From: Bradyrhizobium diazoefficiens
Lineage (GTDB): Bacteria > Pseudomonadota > Alphaproteobacteria > Rhizobiales > Xanthobacteraceae
Direction of reading: 5' to 3'
Assembly: GCF_016612535.1 (NCBI RefSeq)
Contig: NZ_JAENXS010000002.1
Span: 2,976,001 to 3,040,000, forward strand
Length of the DNA: 64,000 nt
Shown here: one piece after another, positions 8,998 to 17,844 of the stretch
Position numbering within the stretch: the stretch's first letter is position 1
Layout of the letters: every line of letters starts with the position of its first letter
The notes under the pieces: model-generated
Seen by the model: the letters and a program-made list of their open reading frames with translations, nothing else
Databases searched by the model: none
What the model was told of the DNA's origin: nothing
Position numbers and translations under genes: made by a program

Positions 8998-9067
8998 AGT
9001 TTCGCTCCGTAGAACTTATTCTGTGGTGTGAAATCAGTACCTGCATGAGGCGAACTGGTCAACCACA

Positions 9068-9082
9068 TTCTGTGGGTCAGAA
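9068..9082. promoter_or_regulatory. Candidate IclR operator 1
   Basis: Inverted repeat TTCTG-TGGGT-CAGAA between the divergent ATPase and IclR genes. It shares the pattern TTCT-N7-AGAA with the second site at 9131-9145. A nearby reversed pair AGAAC-TTA-TTCT lies at 9011-9022, close to the ATPase start. Confidence 0.55.
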
Positions 9083-9128
9083 CTACTCCGCTCGATAAAG
9101 ATGGATTTCACCTTGCATCAACGATATG

Positions 9129-9147
9129 AGTTCTATTGCATAGAACT
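9129..9147. promoter_or_regulatory. Candidate IclR operator 2
   Basis: Perfect 8-bp inverted repeat AGTTCTAT-TGC-ATAGAACT, ending 9 nt before the IclR start codon and containing the same TTCT-N7-AGAA core as the site 63 bp away. Its position over the ribosome-site/promoter region suits autoregulation. Confidence 0.65.
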
Positions 9148-9156
9148 GGAGCAGAT

Positions 9157-9846
9157 ATGGGCAAGACTGGCGTTGACGCCGTTGGCAGGGCTCTCGCGAT
9201 CCTGAAAGCCTTCGGCGCGGAACGCACCGCGATGACGCTCACCGAAATTGCTGACGCAACCGACCTCTATAAGAGCACGGTGCTGCGGCTGGCCGCTTCG
9301 CTGGAAGCCGACGGTTTCCTGGTTCGGGGCCCGGACCGGTTGTTTCGGCCGGGACCGGAGCTGTGGCGGCTCGGCGCGCTCTATCAACGCGGCCTGGACC
9401 TCGGTGAAGTGATCCGGCCGGCGCTCCGCCGACTGGTCGAAGCAACCGGGGAAACCGCGTCCTTCTATGTCGCGGATGGCGATGAACGCATCTGTCTTTA
9501 CCGCGTCAATTCTCCACGTTCGGTTCGACACCACCTTGAAGAGGGTCAGCGGTTGCCTATCGATCGCGGCGCCGCTGGCCGGGTTCTCACCGCCTACCGC
9601 GACTCATCTGATCCGGCGGAGAAGAAGATCCGCGATCGCGGCTTTTACGTTTCGATCGGCGAGCGGGATCCGGAGGTTGCTGCTGCAGCCGTGCCCCTGG
9701 TCGACGTGCATGGCAAACTGAGGGGAGCCCTCTCACTGTCAGCGATCAGAACGCGGTTCGATGCTGACGCGCGCAAGACCGCAGTCAATGCTCTGAAGTC
9801 AGAAGCGAAGGCCTTGGCGGGTTTGCTGCCTGCGAGCGAAGAATGA
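9157..9846 (+). CDS. IclR family transcriptional regulator
   Basis: A 229-residue regulator: N-terminal winged helix-turn-helix (VDAVGRALAILKAFG, then LTEIADATDLYKSTVLRLAASLEADGFL) and a C-terminal effector-binding GAF-like domain (LRRLVEATGETASFYVADGDERICLYRVNSPRSVRH, ending in the DVHGKLRGALSLSAIRTRF strand). ATG 9157 has GGAG 6 nt before it; a TTG at 9136 lies within the operator palindrome and is unlikely. It is divergent from the ABC/CoA-transferase operon and most likely controls it in response to the substrate or an intermediate. Confidence 0.9.
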   Translation: MGKTGVDAVGRALAILKAFGAERTAMTLTEIADATDLYKSTVLRLAASLEADGFLVRGPDRLFRPGPELWRLGALYQRGLDLGEVIRPALRRLVEATGETASFYVADGDERICLYRVNSPRSVRHHLEEGQRLPIDRGAAGRVLTAYRDSSDPAEKKIRDRGFYVSIGERDPEVAAAAVPLVDVHGKLRGALSLSAIRTRFDADARKTAVNALKSEAKALAGLLPASEE

Positions 9847-10159
9847 CGACCGAAGCGCCCGCCTGCGCCATCTGCCCCGAGCGAGGTGGATTCTAATCCC
9901 GGAAACCGAATGCGAGTGAGGCTCGCTCTTCCAAAGCAGGCGTCAAGCGGGTTCTATTTGGAAAAGACTGATCCGCGGCAGGCACGTTCTAAAACCAAAT
10001 TTTTGGGAACGACGACGGTCGGGAGCTTCGTCGTTATCATCGTGCAGCATCGTGGAGGCCTCATGCGGCCCATGTAAGCCCTAGCATGCTGTTGAAAAAG
10101 CTGCTCGCCGCCGACCTGCGACCGTGATTCATTGTCTCCGACGAGATTCGGAGACGGGC

Positions 10160-11145
10160 GTGCGTGGCGGCGACTATCGAACCGGCGAGCTGTTCAGCTA
10201 CGTTGAGCTCGGGGCGCGGGTACGGCGCGATCATCCGCTGCGAGCGATCCGGACCATTGTGAACGAGGTGCTGTCGACGCTGGAACGCGAGTTTTCCGCG
10301 CTCCATTCGCCGATTGGACGGCCGTCGGTCCCGCCGGAGAGGCTGGTGCGGGCGATGCTGTTGCAGGTGTTTTATTCGATCTGCTCGGAGCGGCTTCTGA
10401 TGGAGCGGCTGGAATACGATTTGCTGTTCCGCTGGTTCGTCGGGATCGGCGTCGACGACGCCGTCTGGGGCCATTCGGTGTTCTCGAAGAACCGCGACCG
10501 GCTGCTGGAAGGCGACATCGGGGCCAAGTTCCTGGTGGCCGTGCTGGCGCAGCCCAAGGTGAAGAAGCTTCTATCGAGCGATCACTTCTCGCTCGACGGC
10601 ACGCTGATCGAGGCCTGGGGCCTCGACGAAGAGCATCAAGCCGAAGGACGGTTCTGGCGAGCCGCCGGCTCAGCGCGGCGGTCGCAATGCGGAAGCGAAC
10701 CTCCATGGCCAGAAACGCTCGAACGACACCCATGCCTCGACCTCTGATCCGGATGCCAGGCTCTACCGCAGGGATAAAGGCAAGGAGACGAAGCTGTGCT
10801 TCATCGGGCCGACCGGCCGACAGCGATCACGCTTGGTGCCGACAAAGTCTATGACGCAGAACGCTTCATCAACGAGCTGCGCTCGATGAACGTGACACCG
10901 CACGTTCCACAGAAGATCAGGGGCCGCAGCTCTGCGATCAATGGGCGAACAACCCGGCACGGCCGCTATGCCGTCAACCAACGAATCCGCAAGCGCATCG
11001 AGGAGGCATTCGGCTGGATGAACACGATCGCCGGGCAAGAGAAGACGAGCTTCCGTGGCCGTGATCGCATGGGATGGGCTTTACCTTCGCTGCCGCCGCC
11101 TACAATCTGGTGCGGCTGCCGAAGCTGATAGCGGAGGCCGGCTGA
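10160..11145 (+). pseudogene. IS5-family transposase, frameshifted and internally deleted
   Basis: The N-terminal part reads GELFSYVELGARVRRDHPLRAIR, then GRPSVPPERLVRAMLLQ, LLMERLEYDLLFRWFVGIG and FSLDGTLIEAW (first catalytic Asp). The frame is lost just after this, near 10620, and recovers as NDTHASTTDPDARLYRKG-like sequence. A block between about 10798 and 10812 is missing roughly 40 codons compared with the family. The C-terminus continues as TAITLGADKVYDAERFINELRSMNVTPH and the end RIRKRIEEAFGWMNTIAGQEKT...NLVRLPKLIAEAG. GTG 10160 is the likely old start. Not functional in this form. Confidence 0.85.
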
Positions 11146-11201
11146 TGGCCAAGGTTCCCGGCTTCGCCAAGGCCTTTGCGGGCCGCTGACGCATCGTCGA
11201 A

Positions 11202-11489
11202 ATGGACAAGTGGGACAGCGACTTCCTCGATCTCGTCGAAGAGGCGCATCTCACCTTCAAGGGCAAGTCCGATGGTGAAATCGCCTTCGGCGCGCTAAAA
11301 GGCTTTCTCGACGTTCGCTACAGCACGCGGGACGGATCGGCCTGCGCGGAGTTCTCGTGGGAAGGACACGACGAGAGTGATCCTGCCTGCGGTCGCGGAT
11401 GGGCTATGATCGGCACCGCGGGCAGGCTCGTCGGCCAGTTCTACATGCACAATGGCGACGATTCAGGCTTCGTTTGCGAACGCGGCTGA
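11202..11489 (+). CDS. IS5 passenger protein, uncharacterised
   Basis: A 95-residue intact ORF inside the IS5 element, between the transposase end and the right inverted repeat. It begins MDKWDSDFLDLVEEAHLTF and ends in a YMHNGDDSGF segment; acidic and aromatic, with no signal or membrane span. Its frame is undamaged although the transposase next to it is broken. Function unknown. The composition looks like a small SH3/beta-barrel or binding domain, but no family is recognised with certainty. Confidence 0.6.
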   Translation: MDKWDSDFLDLVEEAHLTFKGKSDGEIAFGALKGFLDVRYSTRDGSACAEFSWEGHDESDPACGRGWAMIGTAGRLVGQFYMHNGDDSGFVCERG

Positions 11490-11779
11490 GTTCTTCAACA
11501 GCCTGCTAGATCATAGCGGTACGCATCATTTGCCAGCAACGTGATGATGCGAAGTTTGCCGTTGGAAACTGCACGTACTCGCTAGGTAAAATTCCATCTT
11601 CCGCCTGTAGGTCAGACGGTCAGTTTTGCTTTAAGCAGGTGCGAGAATTGCGTTATCTTCAACGCGGTTGTGACACTCTCTCCGCGCTGCAGATCGAAGA
11701 AACGACGGGAGCCATTTCCCGAGTGCCGGGTGTGAATCCACGGAAAAAGAGAGTTTAGTACCCAATCATCGGCGCTACA

Positions 11780-12157
11780 TCATTCATTGCCCATGGCCTG
11801 CACCAGATCGTCCACCGAGCGGGTCAAGACGCCTTGCACATTGGATTCCTGCACTGCGGCGGTGAGCGCCTTCTCGGCCATGCGGCGCGGCTCCAGGAAG
11901 CCGGGGAAGTAGGACCCTTTGCGCAGGTTGGGAATGCGAAGTTCGACGGCGCCGATGCGGGTCTCCCAGATCCGGTCGCGGCAGCCGTTGCGTTGGGCCA
12001 GGCGCTGGGCGCTGCTCTCGCCGTGGGCAGCCTCGCTCTGGCCGTGGATTTCCAGTTCGATCAGACGCTGGCCCGCAAAGCCGATCATCTCACGCAACAG
12101 ATCGGCATTGGGGGACTTCTCCACGAACGTGCGCAGGTTCGGCATATCGTCGCTCAT
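11780..12157 (-). pseudogene. IS256-family transposase, N-terminal fragment
   Basis: About 125 residues of an IS256/Mutator-type transposase: MSDDMPNLRTFVEKSPNADLL at the N-terminus, RNGCRDRIWETRIGAVELRIPNLRKGSYFPGFLEPR, and TRSVDDLVQAMG before a stop. The catalytic DDE part is absent. Upstream, 12158-12330 resembles the element's left end (GGACACGACCCTCC near 12296), so the insertion end lies next to the effector gene's 3' end. This is the debris of an insertion that lost its right part. Confidence 0.8.
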
Positions 12158-12341
12158 CGATGGTTCCTCGGTTGCGTTGGCATGTCGCAAGTCGATCCTG
12201 CCGGCGAACCGCCGGTGACCACCGCAAAGCCACCCGCGCGCTACGGCGCACGCGTACCGGGCGGCATTGATTTGCTGAGCTACACCATCACTGGGGACAC
12301 GACCCTCCTTTGTCACCACCATAGGCATCTATTACTCGCTC

Positions 12342-15071
12342 CTATTGCTGGAAAACGTGGATGTCGTTCTGCTTGCCTGATGGCCCCAAAGTGGCCGTGT
12401 ATAGCACACCATGGATTGTGAAGTTGGTCTGGGGGCGGCCCGCGCTCGGCAGCACATTGTACCAGTGCATCCCGCGCATGAGGTTTTCCGGCGCGCGTTG
12501 ATTGCGGTGCTGCCAGGTTGAAGGGACGAACCCTCCTAAGTCTTGCACGGGCGGCGGCATGTACTGTCTCGCGCCGAAAATCGATTCCCCGACGCTTTGT
12601 TCCCATGATGGGCTTGGCTGATCGACGCTTTGTACGGGCGAATGGTCGGGTATCGGCACATCCCGCCAGAAGCTCGCAGTATTCCAGCTATCGGAGGGAG
12701 GCTGGCCGGCTTGGTCCACTCCATGCCAAAACTCTGCCGAATCGACGCTTCGTATCGAGGGCCCCGGTCGATCGGCTGCAGCTGCCGCTCGCGGTTCGCT
12801 GGGAGCGGCGCTCAGACGTCGTCGGAGTTGCTCTCGATCGATGACAAGGCTGTCGAGGGGGACCGCGGCTGGCCACAACCCTTCTGCTAATCGTGAGACC
12901 AGCGCCCGTGTGCCATCCAAGACGTATACGCCGCAATCCCGACCGTTTCGCTGCTGGGCCATGAGGGCGGACTCAAAGTGAGCGCCGAGCCTAGCTGCGA
13001 GCTGATTTGCAAGCGATTCGTTGTGCCTCCCCGCGGAATCATAGTGATAGGCAAGGGGCCCTGAGCGGTCCCGACGATCAACGAATAGCAGTGACCAATG
13101 GTTACCGCGGCGATTGAGATCCGCCGGGCTGGCGTCGTTCACAGGCAAGAACAGGAAATCGGCTGTATCGTAACCAGTCGTCCGATCATTAACGATGCGA
13201 TGGAACGCGCGTAGCGCATCGCTCGCTTCGAAGTGGAGCAACTGAGTGGCTATGAGGGGATCCACGAACCGCGTGCGGATGGCAAGATCCGGATTGCTCT
13301 GCAGCAATTCCTGCGCCAGGAGCCCGTAGTCCCGGTGAATATGCTCGTCTCCCAGCCACTGCGTCGCACCAAGTGAGGCTCCGCTGCGGTCTTGGATAGG
13401 TTGATCAACATGCTGCGGCGGCCGGGTTGGCTCGGACCCGGCGGGTTGATCCGACCGCGAGGGGGTGTCGGGATCGGCCGGTCCCGCCCCACTTGCTTGT
13501 TCCCTGGCTTCCCCAAAAGCGGCGTTCGCCTGAACGACTTGTAGGTACTGCCCAAGCCGCTTGAGTGCCACGGAGCGTTTTCCCACGGCTTCGCTGAAGT
13601 CCTGGTAGTCTTTTTTCAACGACCATTTCTGCTCGTCATCGCCGTTAAGTCGGCTTGCTATGCTCTCCCTACCCCTTGTCTGAAGCCAATCACTGAACCT
13701 TCGTTGATGGCGGGCTGTATTTGTGGCAACTCTCCTTTGGGTAGCCGAGCCTGCTCCGAGCTTGCTCAGCTCTTCGTTGACCAGACCATCGATGATGAGG
13801 GCGTCGTCGGGATAAGGATGAAGCTCCTTCACTTCGGACTCGGTGCCTAGGTACTGCCGAAGCCGATCTAGATTCATGTCTGCTTTTCCCACAGTCTTGG
13901 TAAAGTCCCTGTAATCGTTCTTCAACGAGCGTTGCTGCTGATCACTGCCGTTGAGCCGGCTGGCTATGCTCCCTCTACCCTCCCTTCGCAGCCAGTCACT
14001 GAACCGGCGTCGCGCGCTGGCATTCCACGTGACACGACGACGGTTCTGGTAAGTCGAGTCGGGTCCGAGCGTGCTCAACTCTTCGTTGGCCAGACCATCG
14101 ATAATGCGGGCGTCGTCGGGATAAGGATGGTGGATTCCTAGCCCCATCAGGCGGGGGCCGGGGCCGACGGCTTGGAGTTCTCGCCCTTCAGGCGCGATCC
14201 TCCGGAGATGAGACAGAGCCGACTTGAGACGGTCGTCATCGTCCCCACCGCTTGCCCTGTAGTCCTCTATGTCAGCGGCTAGTGACTCTGGATCGTTAAA
14301 GAGCCGAGAAGCCAGCGGATTCCTGTCCTCTGCTCGGAGCCAACGAGCAAACCTTCTAATATGCGCTAAATTGGGCCTGATCGTACCCTCGGGAACCCTT
14401 CCGTCCCCTCGGCCAATGCTACCGTCGGGTAAAATTTCGTAGTCTCGGACTGCCTCGCCGAACTGCGAAATGCATTGCTCGTCTTCGGGATATATCTCGC
14501 CAGGCGGACGACCACGTTTTACGAAATCCATGCGAAGCTCTTTATGGACCTCGTCGGGCGCCGCGGTGCCGGACGACTTGTTGCGACGGTTTCCCCCGAA
14601 GGCATTTCCGACCCCAGACTTGACACGCGACCACAAACCGCGGCTTTTGCGGTCCTTCGTCTGGGCCGCGGGCTCCGGTTCGGACGGTGCTGTATAGCGC
14701 GTGCTTTTGAACGGCCTGTCGCGCAAATCAAGGTAGGATTCACCCGCCGCCGAACCGCCAGGGTAAGCGCGAGGCACGTCTACGCTACGGCGCATGCTGC
14801 CGAAGGCATCGTCGCGGAGGTTGAATCGAGGCGGCGTTCGCATCCATTCAGTACGCGTGACAATTTCATGCGGCTCGGTGGGTCGAATATCGGGCGAACT
14901 CCGGTCAGATGAACTCTCCTCGGGCGAACTGAGCTGCAGATTTGTCAGCTGTTGCTCAAAGCCAGTTTGATTCGCTGGCATGTCGTCCGATTCTTCCCTC
15001 GCACGCTGCAGCTCATGCTGCTCAGCGTACCAGCGGGTCCAATAGTTCGGATCGTTATAGTTCGGCTCCAC
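12342..15071 (-). CDS. Type III effector with ULP1-like (C48) SUMO-protease domain, NopD/Bel2-5-like
   Basis: A 909-residue protein. Residues 1-190 are polar, Ser/Pro/Arg-rich and disordered, suited to a type III secretion signal and host targeting. Residues about 195-292 (divergent), 314-408 and 418-510 are three copies of a unit with HPYPDDA.IIDGL.NEELS.LG, RRFSDWL and SIASRLNG. Residues about 575-735 form a ULP1-type cysteine protease with His658 (GNHWSLLFVD), Asp678 (YHYDSAG), a Gln near 707 and Cys713 (GRDCGVYVLDGTRAL), so the triad is complete. The C-terminal 60 residues form a conserved tail (STWQHRNQRAPENLMRGMHW). Related Bradyrhizobium effectors remove SUMO from host proteins and alter nodulation; that role here is inferred. 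The gene is flanked by IS remnants and has no clear tts-box of its own. Confidence 0.88.
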   Translation of the reverse strand: MEPNYNDPNYWTRWYAEQHELQRAREESDDMPANQTGFEQQLTNLQLSSPEESSSDRSSPDIRPTEPHEIVTRTEWMRTPPRFNLRDDAFGSMRRSVDVPRAYPGGSAAGESYLDLRDRPFKSTRYTAPSEPEPAAQTKDRKSRGLWSRVKSGVGNAFGGNRRNKSSGTAAPDEVHKELRMDFVKRGRPPGEIYPEDEQCISQFGEAVRDYEILPDGSIGRGDGRVPEGTIRPNLAHIRRFARWLRAEDRNPLASRLFNDPESLAADIEDYRASGGDDDDRLKSALSHLRRIAPEGRELQAVGPGPRLMGLGIHHPYPDDARIIDGLANEELSTLGPDSTYQNRRRVTWNASARRRFSDWLRREGRGSIASRLNGSDQQQRSLKNDYRDFTKTVGKADMNLDRLRQYLGTESEVKELHPYPDDALIIDGLVNEELSKLGAGSATQRRVATNTARHQRRFSDWLQTRGRESIASRLNGDDEQKWSLKKDYQDFSEAVGKRSVALKRLGQYLQVVQANAAFGEAREQASGAGPADPDTPSRSDQPAGSEPTRPPQHVDQPIQDRSGASLGATQWLGDEHIHRDYGLLAQELLQSNPDLAIRTRFVDPLIATQLLHFEASDALRAFHRIVNDRTTGYDTADFLFLPVNDASPADLNRRGNHWSLLFVDRRDRSGPLAYHYDSAGRHNESLANQLAARLGAHFESALMAQQRNGRDCGVYVLDGTRALVSRLAEGLWPAAVPLDSLVIDREQLRRRLSAAPSEPRAAAAADRPGPSIRSVDSAEFWHGVDQAGQPPSDSWNTASFWRDVPIPDHSPVQSVDQPSPSWEQSVGESIFGARQYMPPPVQDLGGFVPSTWQHRNQRAPENLMRGMHWYNVLPSAGRPQTNFTIHGVLYTATLGPSGKQNDIHVFQQ

Positions 15072-15351
15072 ATCGCTCTCCTTAGATGAGCAAGATTTGA
15101 TAGCTGCCCCTGAGCTAACTCGACGCCCCTGGCTACAAGGGCTCTAACCGTAAGCCGAGGGCGAACAGAACACGAGTGCGGTCGTGGCGCGCACCACGAG
15201 CTCGAGCATTTCTCACATACGCCGTCTGGCGACAGCAGATCTCAGCGCGGAGTCTCGGACTTAAGCGACCGCGCACTTTTCAGTGACCTAGCACGACATC
15301 GCCACCATCGGCACGCAACTCGTTAGTATGCCTAACCAGCCGACCGTGATG
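15072..15351. other. Spacer between effector and truncated effector gene
   Basis: About 280 bases with no gene and no convincing tts-box on the minus strand. Transcription of the large effector may therefore depend on read-through from the tts-box at 15668-15697, or on an unrecognised promoter. Confidence 0.4.
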
Positions 15352-15630
15352 CTAAGGCTTGATCAAATCAGAGAACTGAACGAGCGCGGCAATATAGCTC
15401 GAAACCGTTCTCTTCGACGGGCCGCTAGCGAGAGCTTCTTCACGGACGGCGCGAACGAGGTCAGCCTCTGCATCGGAGGGATTCTGGTTTGCCATGCTGG
15501 GAGGCTTCGCGCCATCGGATTGCGGATCCTCGTTTAGTTTCTGCTCACACTCCGCTTGCCACGCTTGCTGCTCGTGCAGCATGGAATTGTACATCGGGAC
15601 ATTTCGGTCCAGATCGTGAAACGGGTCCAT
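15352..15630 (-). CDS. Short or truncated type III effector-like protein
   Basis: A 92-residue ORF beginning MDPFHDLDRNVPMYNSM, located 37 bp downstream of a tts-box. The acidic/polar N-terminus is like rhizobial effectors, and the end (SKRTVSSYIAALVQFSDLI) resembles the start of a repeat unit of the NopD-type family (compare RRFSDWL in the neighbouring protein). It then stops at a TAG. The simplest reading is an effector cut short by mutation; alternatively it is a small secreted protein in its own right. It precedes the large effector on the same strand. Confidence 0.6.
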   Translation of the reverse strand: MDPFHDLDRNVPMYNSMLHEQQAWQAECEQKLNEDPQSDGAKPPSMANQNPSDAEADLVRAVREEALASGPSKRTVSSYIAALVQFSDLIKP

Positions 15631-15667
15631 GTCAGCGCTCCGCGGGTTCGCCTAGATGTTCTTATGC

Positions 15668-15697
15668 TAGGAGGCATAGCTTTCAAGAAGCTGACGA
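15668..15697 (-). promoter_or_regulatory. tts-box (TtsI binding site)
   Basis: Read on the minus strand the element is TCGTCAGCTT...GAAAGCT...CTCCTA, which fits the rhizobial tts-box pattern (TCGTCAGNTT-N2-CGAAAGCT-N3-CNCCTA) with about one or two mismatches. TtsI is activated by flavonoid-NodD signalling and turns on type III secretion genes. It points at the 92-residue ORF starting at 15630 and, beyond it, at the ULP1-like effector. Confidence 0.85.
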
Positions 15698-15739
15698 GTC
15701 AGTTTCACAATGAGCTGTGATTTGGCAATCGTGGGAATG

Positions 15740-16330
15740 CCTTGCAGCCCTATCGGCGCATGGCGATGTCGTTGAGACGCGCCGCCATGATGTTCGACCT
15801 TGATACGCCGCTGTTGATACCTTTTCTCGGCAGAGCAGAGCAGATCCAACATATGCCTCTGTATTTGGCCGTCAGTCCGCCCGCATAGCGCGGCAGGAAA
15901 GTGAACTGCATCCCATTATCAGCGAGACCCTTGAGCATCTTTGTAGGACGGTTCCAGAGCTTCCAGGAAGGCCGAAGGTCCTGCCCGTCCTCTTGGACGT
16001 TGCACGAAGACGAACTTACCGGTGCGATCTACCGCGAATTAGCGGTGGCCTTGCCTTCGGCGGTCTGAAGCTCGGCGATGCCGATATTGAAAATGCCGAT
16101 CGGCCTTGAACTTCTTCATCGGCTTTTTTGGGGCCTTGGTCCCCTGCAATCGCCCAATGCCGCGGTCTTGCAAGCCGCGATGCAAGGATGACTGTGTCGG
16201 ATGCGGGCTGGTCGACTGCAGCACATAGGGGCAGCGGTCGAGCGGCATCCAATTGCACGGCATCAGTTGATGGATTTGGGAGTCTACCACCTGTTTGGCG
16301 ATGCGCCCGGGCGTCCCCAAGTCGCTGACG
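15740..16330 (-). pseudogene. IS481-type transposase remnant
   Basis: Read on the minus strand through several frameshifts and stops, the sequence gives CPYVLQST..HPTQSSLHRGLQDRGIGRL, then KKPMKKFKA, IGIAELQTAEGK (first catalytic Asp region degraded), a degraded FVFVQ strand, LADNGMQFTFLPR (second Asp, DNG motif) and GLTAKYRG. This order is that of IS481-family DDE transposases. No intact frame remains. Confidence 0.7.
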
Positions 16331-16516
16331 AAGGAATTCCTGCTGGTCGATCTCGTCAACAACGTCGATCAGCTTGCCGAGGAAAGAACGAGGTTCTCAA
16401 GCGCGTGGCCGAGCACGCCGCCGTGACTGATCAGAAGCGCTTAGTCGTGTGGTGCGAGCGTACGGCAGCGAGCGCGCCAAGAAGTTCTTCGAGCGCGCTG
16501 CGAACAAGCGAATTGC

Positions 16517-16811
16517 ATGCCGCGTGACTTCCTCCACAATCACCCGCAGTTTGCGGATCTGATCCGGATTGTGGCGTAAGAGAAGGGCATTGATCCGGCC
16601 TTGGTCGAACAAGACTACTGGATCATGCACTGCCTCTATTGGGCTTGATGAGCTCGGCTTTATCTTCCAACTCAAAGGCGGCACGCTCCTCTCCAAGGGG
16701 CACCAGGTCATCAACCGGTTCTGGGAAGATATCGATATTCTGATCGAACCGTTTCCCGGCCAGGACGTAAAAGCCGGCAAGAACCATAATAGCGCCGAGG
16801 GCAAGTACTAA
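16517..16811 (+). pseudogene. AbiEii/AbiGii-type nucleotidyltransferase toxin, broken N-terminal fragment
   Basis: From ATG 16517 the frame gives MPRDFLHNHPQFADLIRIVA, an in-frame TAA at 16577, then GIDPALVEQDYWIMHCLYW. A frameshift near 16640 leads to LDELGFIFQLKGGTLLSKGH, QVINRFWEDIDILIEP and a premature stop. KGGT..SKG and ED-I-D-I are the nucleotidyltransferase active-site motifs of AbiEii-like type IV toxins. The rest of the protein is missing. The bases just before it (about 16450-16516) can be read as SERAKKFFERAANKRIA, possibly the end of the cognate upstream gene. Confidence 0.7.
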
Positions 16812-17175
16812 AATCCCGGAGAGGCTGCGCGATGGTCGCCCACTGCGGTTGGCATCAACGGCTCCAACTCCGCGACGATCGGGCCGTCCAGCCCGTGGAG
16901 ACTGAGCCGCTTCACAATATTTTCGACCAAAGACCCCTGGCCCGAGCGGTCAGATGTTGCTGCATGCTCCAGGATTGGAAATCATCGTAGGCAATCGGGA
17001 AAGGCGAGTCATGCTGCTTCTTAATGGAGCCTCCCGATCGTTGTCGCGCTAGGACGCGGCAGACTAGATCCGCGAACGCATCGCAGGATGGGCGTCCGAC
17101 CGGGCGTCCACCAACTCTTGACTCGCGTGACGGGTCAATCCGAAGGAAGCCTGGATCACGCTTGACGATCACGCG
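16812..17175. other. Intergenic stretch, no supported gene
   Basis: No recognisable gene; short open frames lack ribosome sites and domain-like sequence. Lies between the toxin remnant and the end of a small secreted-protein gene. Confidence 0.45.
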
Positions 17176-17436
17176 TCAGTGCACCTGTCCTTCGTGCCGG
17201 TGAAAGGCGTAGATGGGGTTTATACCGCAATAAGCGTAAGTGCCGGATGCAGTGGCCATGCACTGGTCATAGGTCGAGAACTGGCAATTGCCCGGATATC
17301 CCCAGGTACGTCCCTGCAGACAATAAATGTCCTGCCGAGCCGGGGGAATGTGCCCCCGCGGAGCGGCGATCGAAGGGTATCCCAAGTCGACGAGAATGGT
17401 AAGTGCAAGCACACCAATGGTCGGAAGATTGGGCAT
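17176..17436 (-). CDS. Small secreted DUF3551-like protein
   Basis: An 86-residue protein with a signal peptide (MPNLPTIGVLALTILVDLG, then a PSIAAP cleavage region). The mature part carries the Cys pattern typical of DUF3551 proteins, abundant in Bradyrhizobium: YCLQGRTWGYPGNCQFSTYDQCMATASG.YAYCGINP. Four Cys probably form two disulphides in the periplasm. Function unknown. It stands alone among IS remnants. Confidence 0.75.
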   Translation of the reverse strand: MPNLPTIGVLALTILVDLGYPSIAAPRGHIPPARQDIYCLQGRTWGYPGNCQFSTYDQCMATASGTYAYCGINPIYAFHRHEGQVH

Positions 17437-17844
17437 GAGACCTCTAGCCTCATTTTAGTCTTGGTGAAGATATAAGATTCTCACTTGGTGTTTTGATCCT
17501 AGTCAATGGCAACGACCCGATCGCAGTGCGTCCCGCGATCGCCTCCAAAGAAGCTCGACCGTAGTGGCACCCCGAGCTCGGAGCAGAACTCGTGCTGTTC
17601 GTAGAAAAAAGGCACTTTTCCAGCGCGATGGGGTAGATGTCCGGTGGAAACCTGCAACCGAACAATCGATCAGGCTTGAGAACTTCGCGGTCCCGAATAG
17701 TTCGGTCGACCGCGAAGCATACGGTGAGCTTACCGGCGACCGAAATGGGCGGAAAGTTCGCCCCTCGTCAGGTTTGAGAGTCCGCGTCGCGTGACCTGTA
17801 TGGCTTAACGGCTCTATGGGGCTCCTGAACTTCCAACGAGTTCT
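17437..17844. other. Intergenic stretch, no supported gene
   Basis: About 400 bases with no recognisable coding sequence, RNA or repeat. Confidence 0.4.

Larger units (their letters stand above)
10085..11505 (+). mobile_element. IS5-family insertion sequence, defective
   Basis: A complete but dead element of about 1.42 kb. Terminal inverted repeats are CATGCTGTTGAAAAAG on the left and, read inward from the right, CAGGCTGTTGAAGAAC. Both ends are bounded by CTAG (10081-10084 and 11506-11509), matching the 4-bp YTAR target duplication of IS5 relatives. Inside are a frameshifted transposase and an intact small passenger ORF. Confidence 0.82.

Noticed and set aside
15072..15351. tts-box for the large effector
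   Set aside because: The best candidates (near 15210 and 15280 on the minus strand) keep neither the spacing nor the GAAAGCT core.
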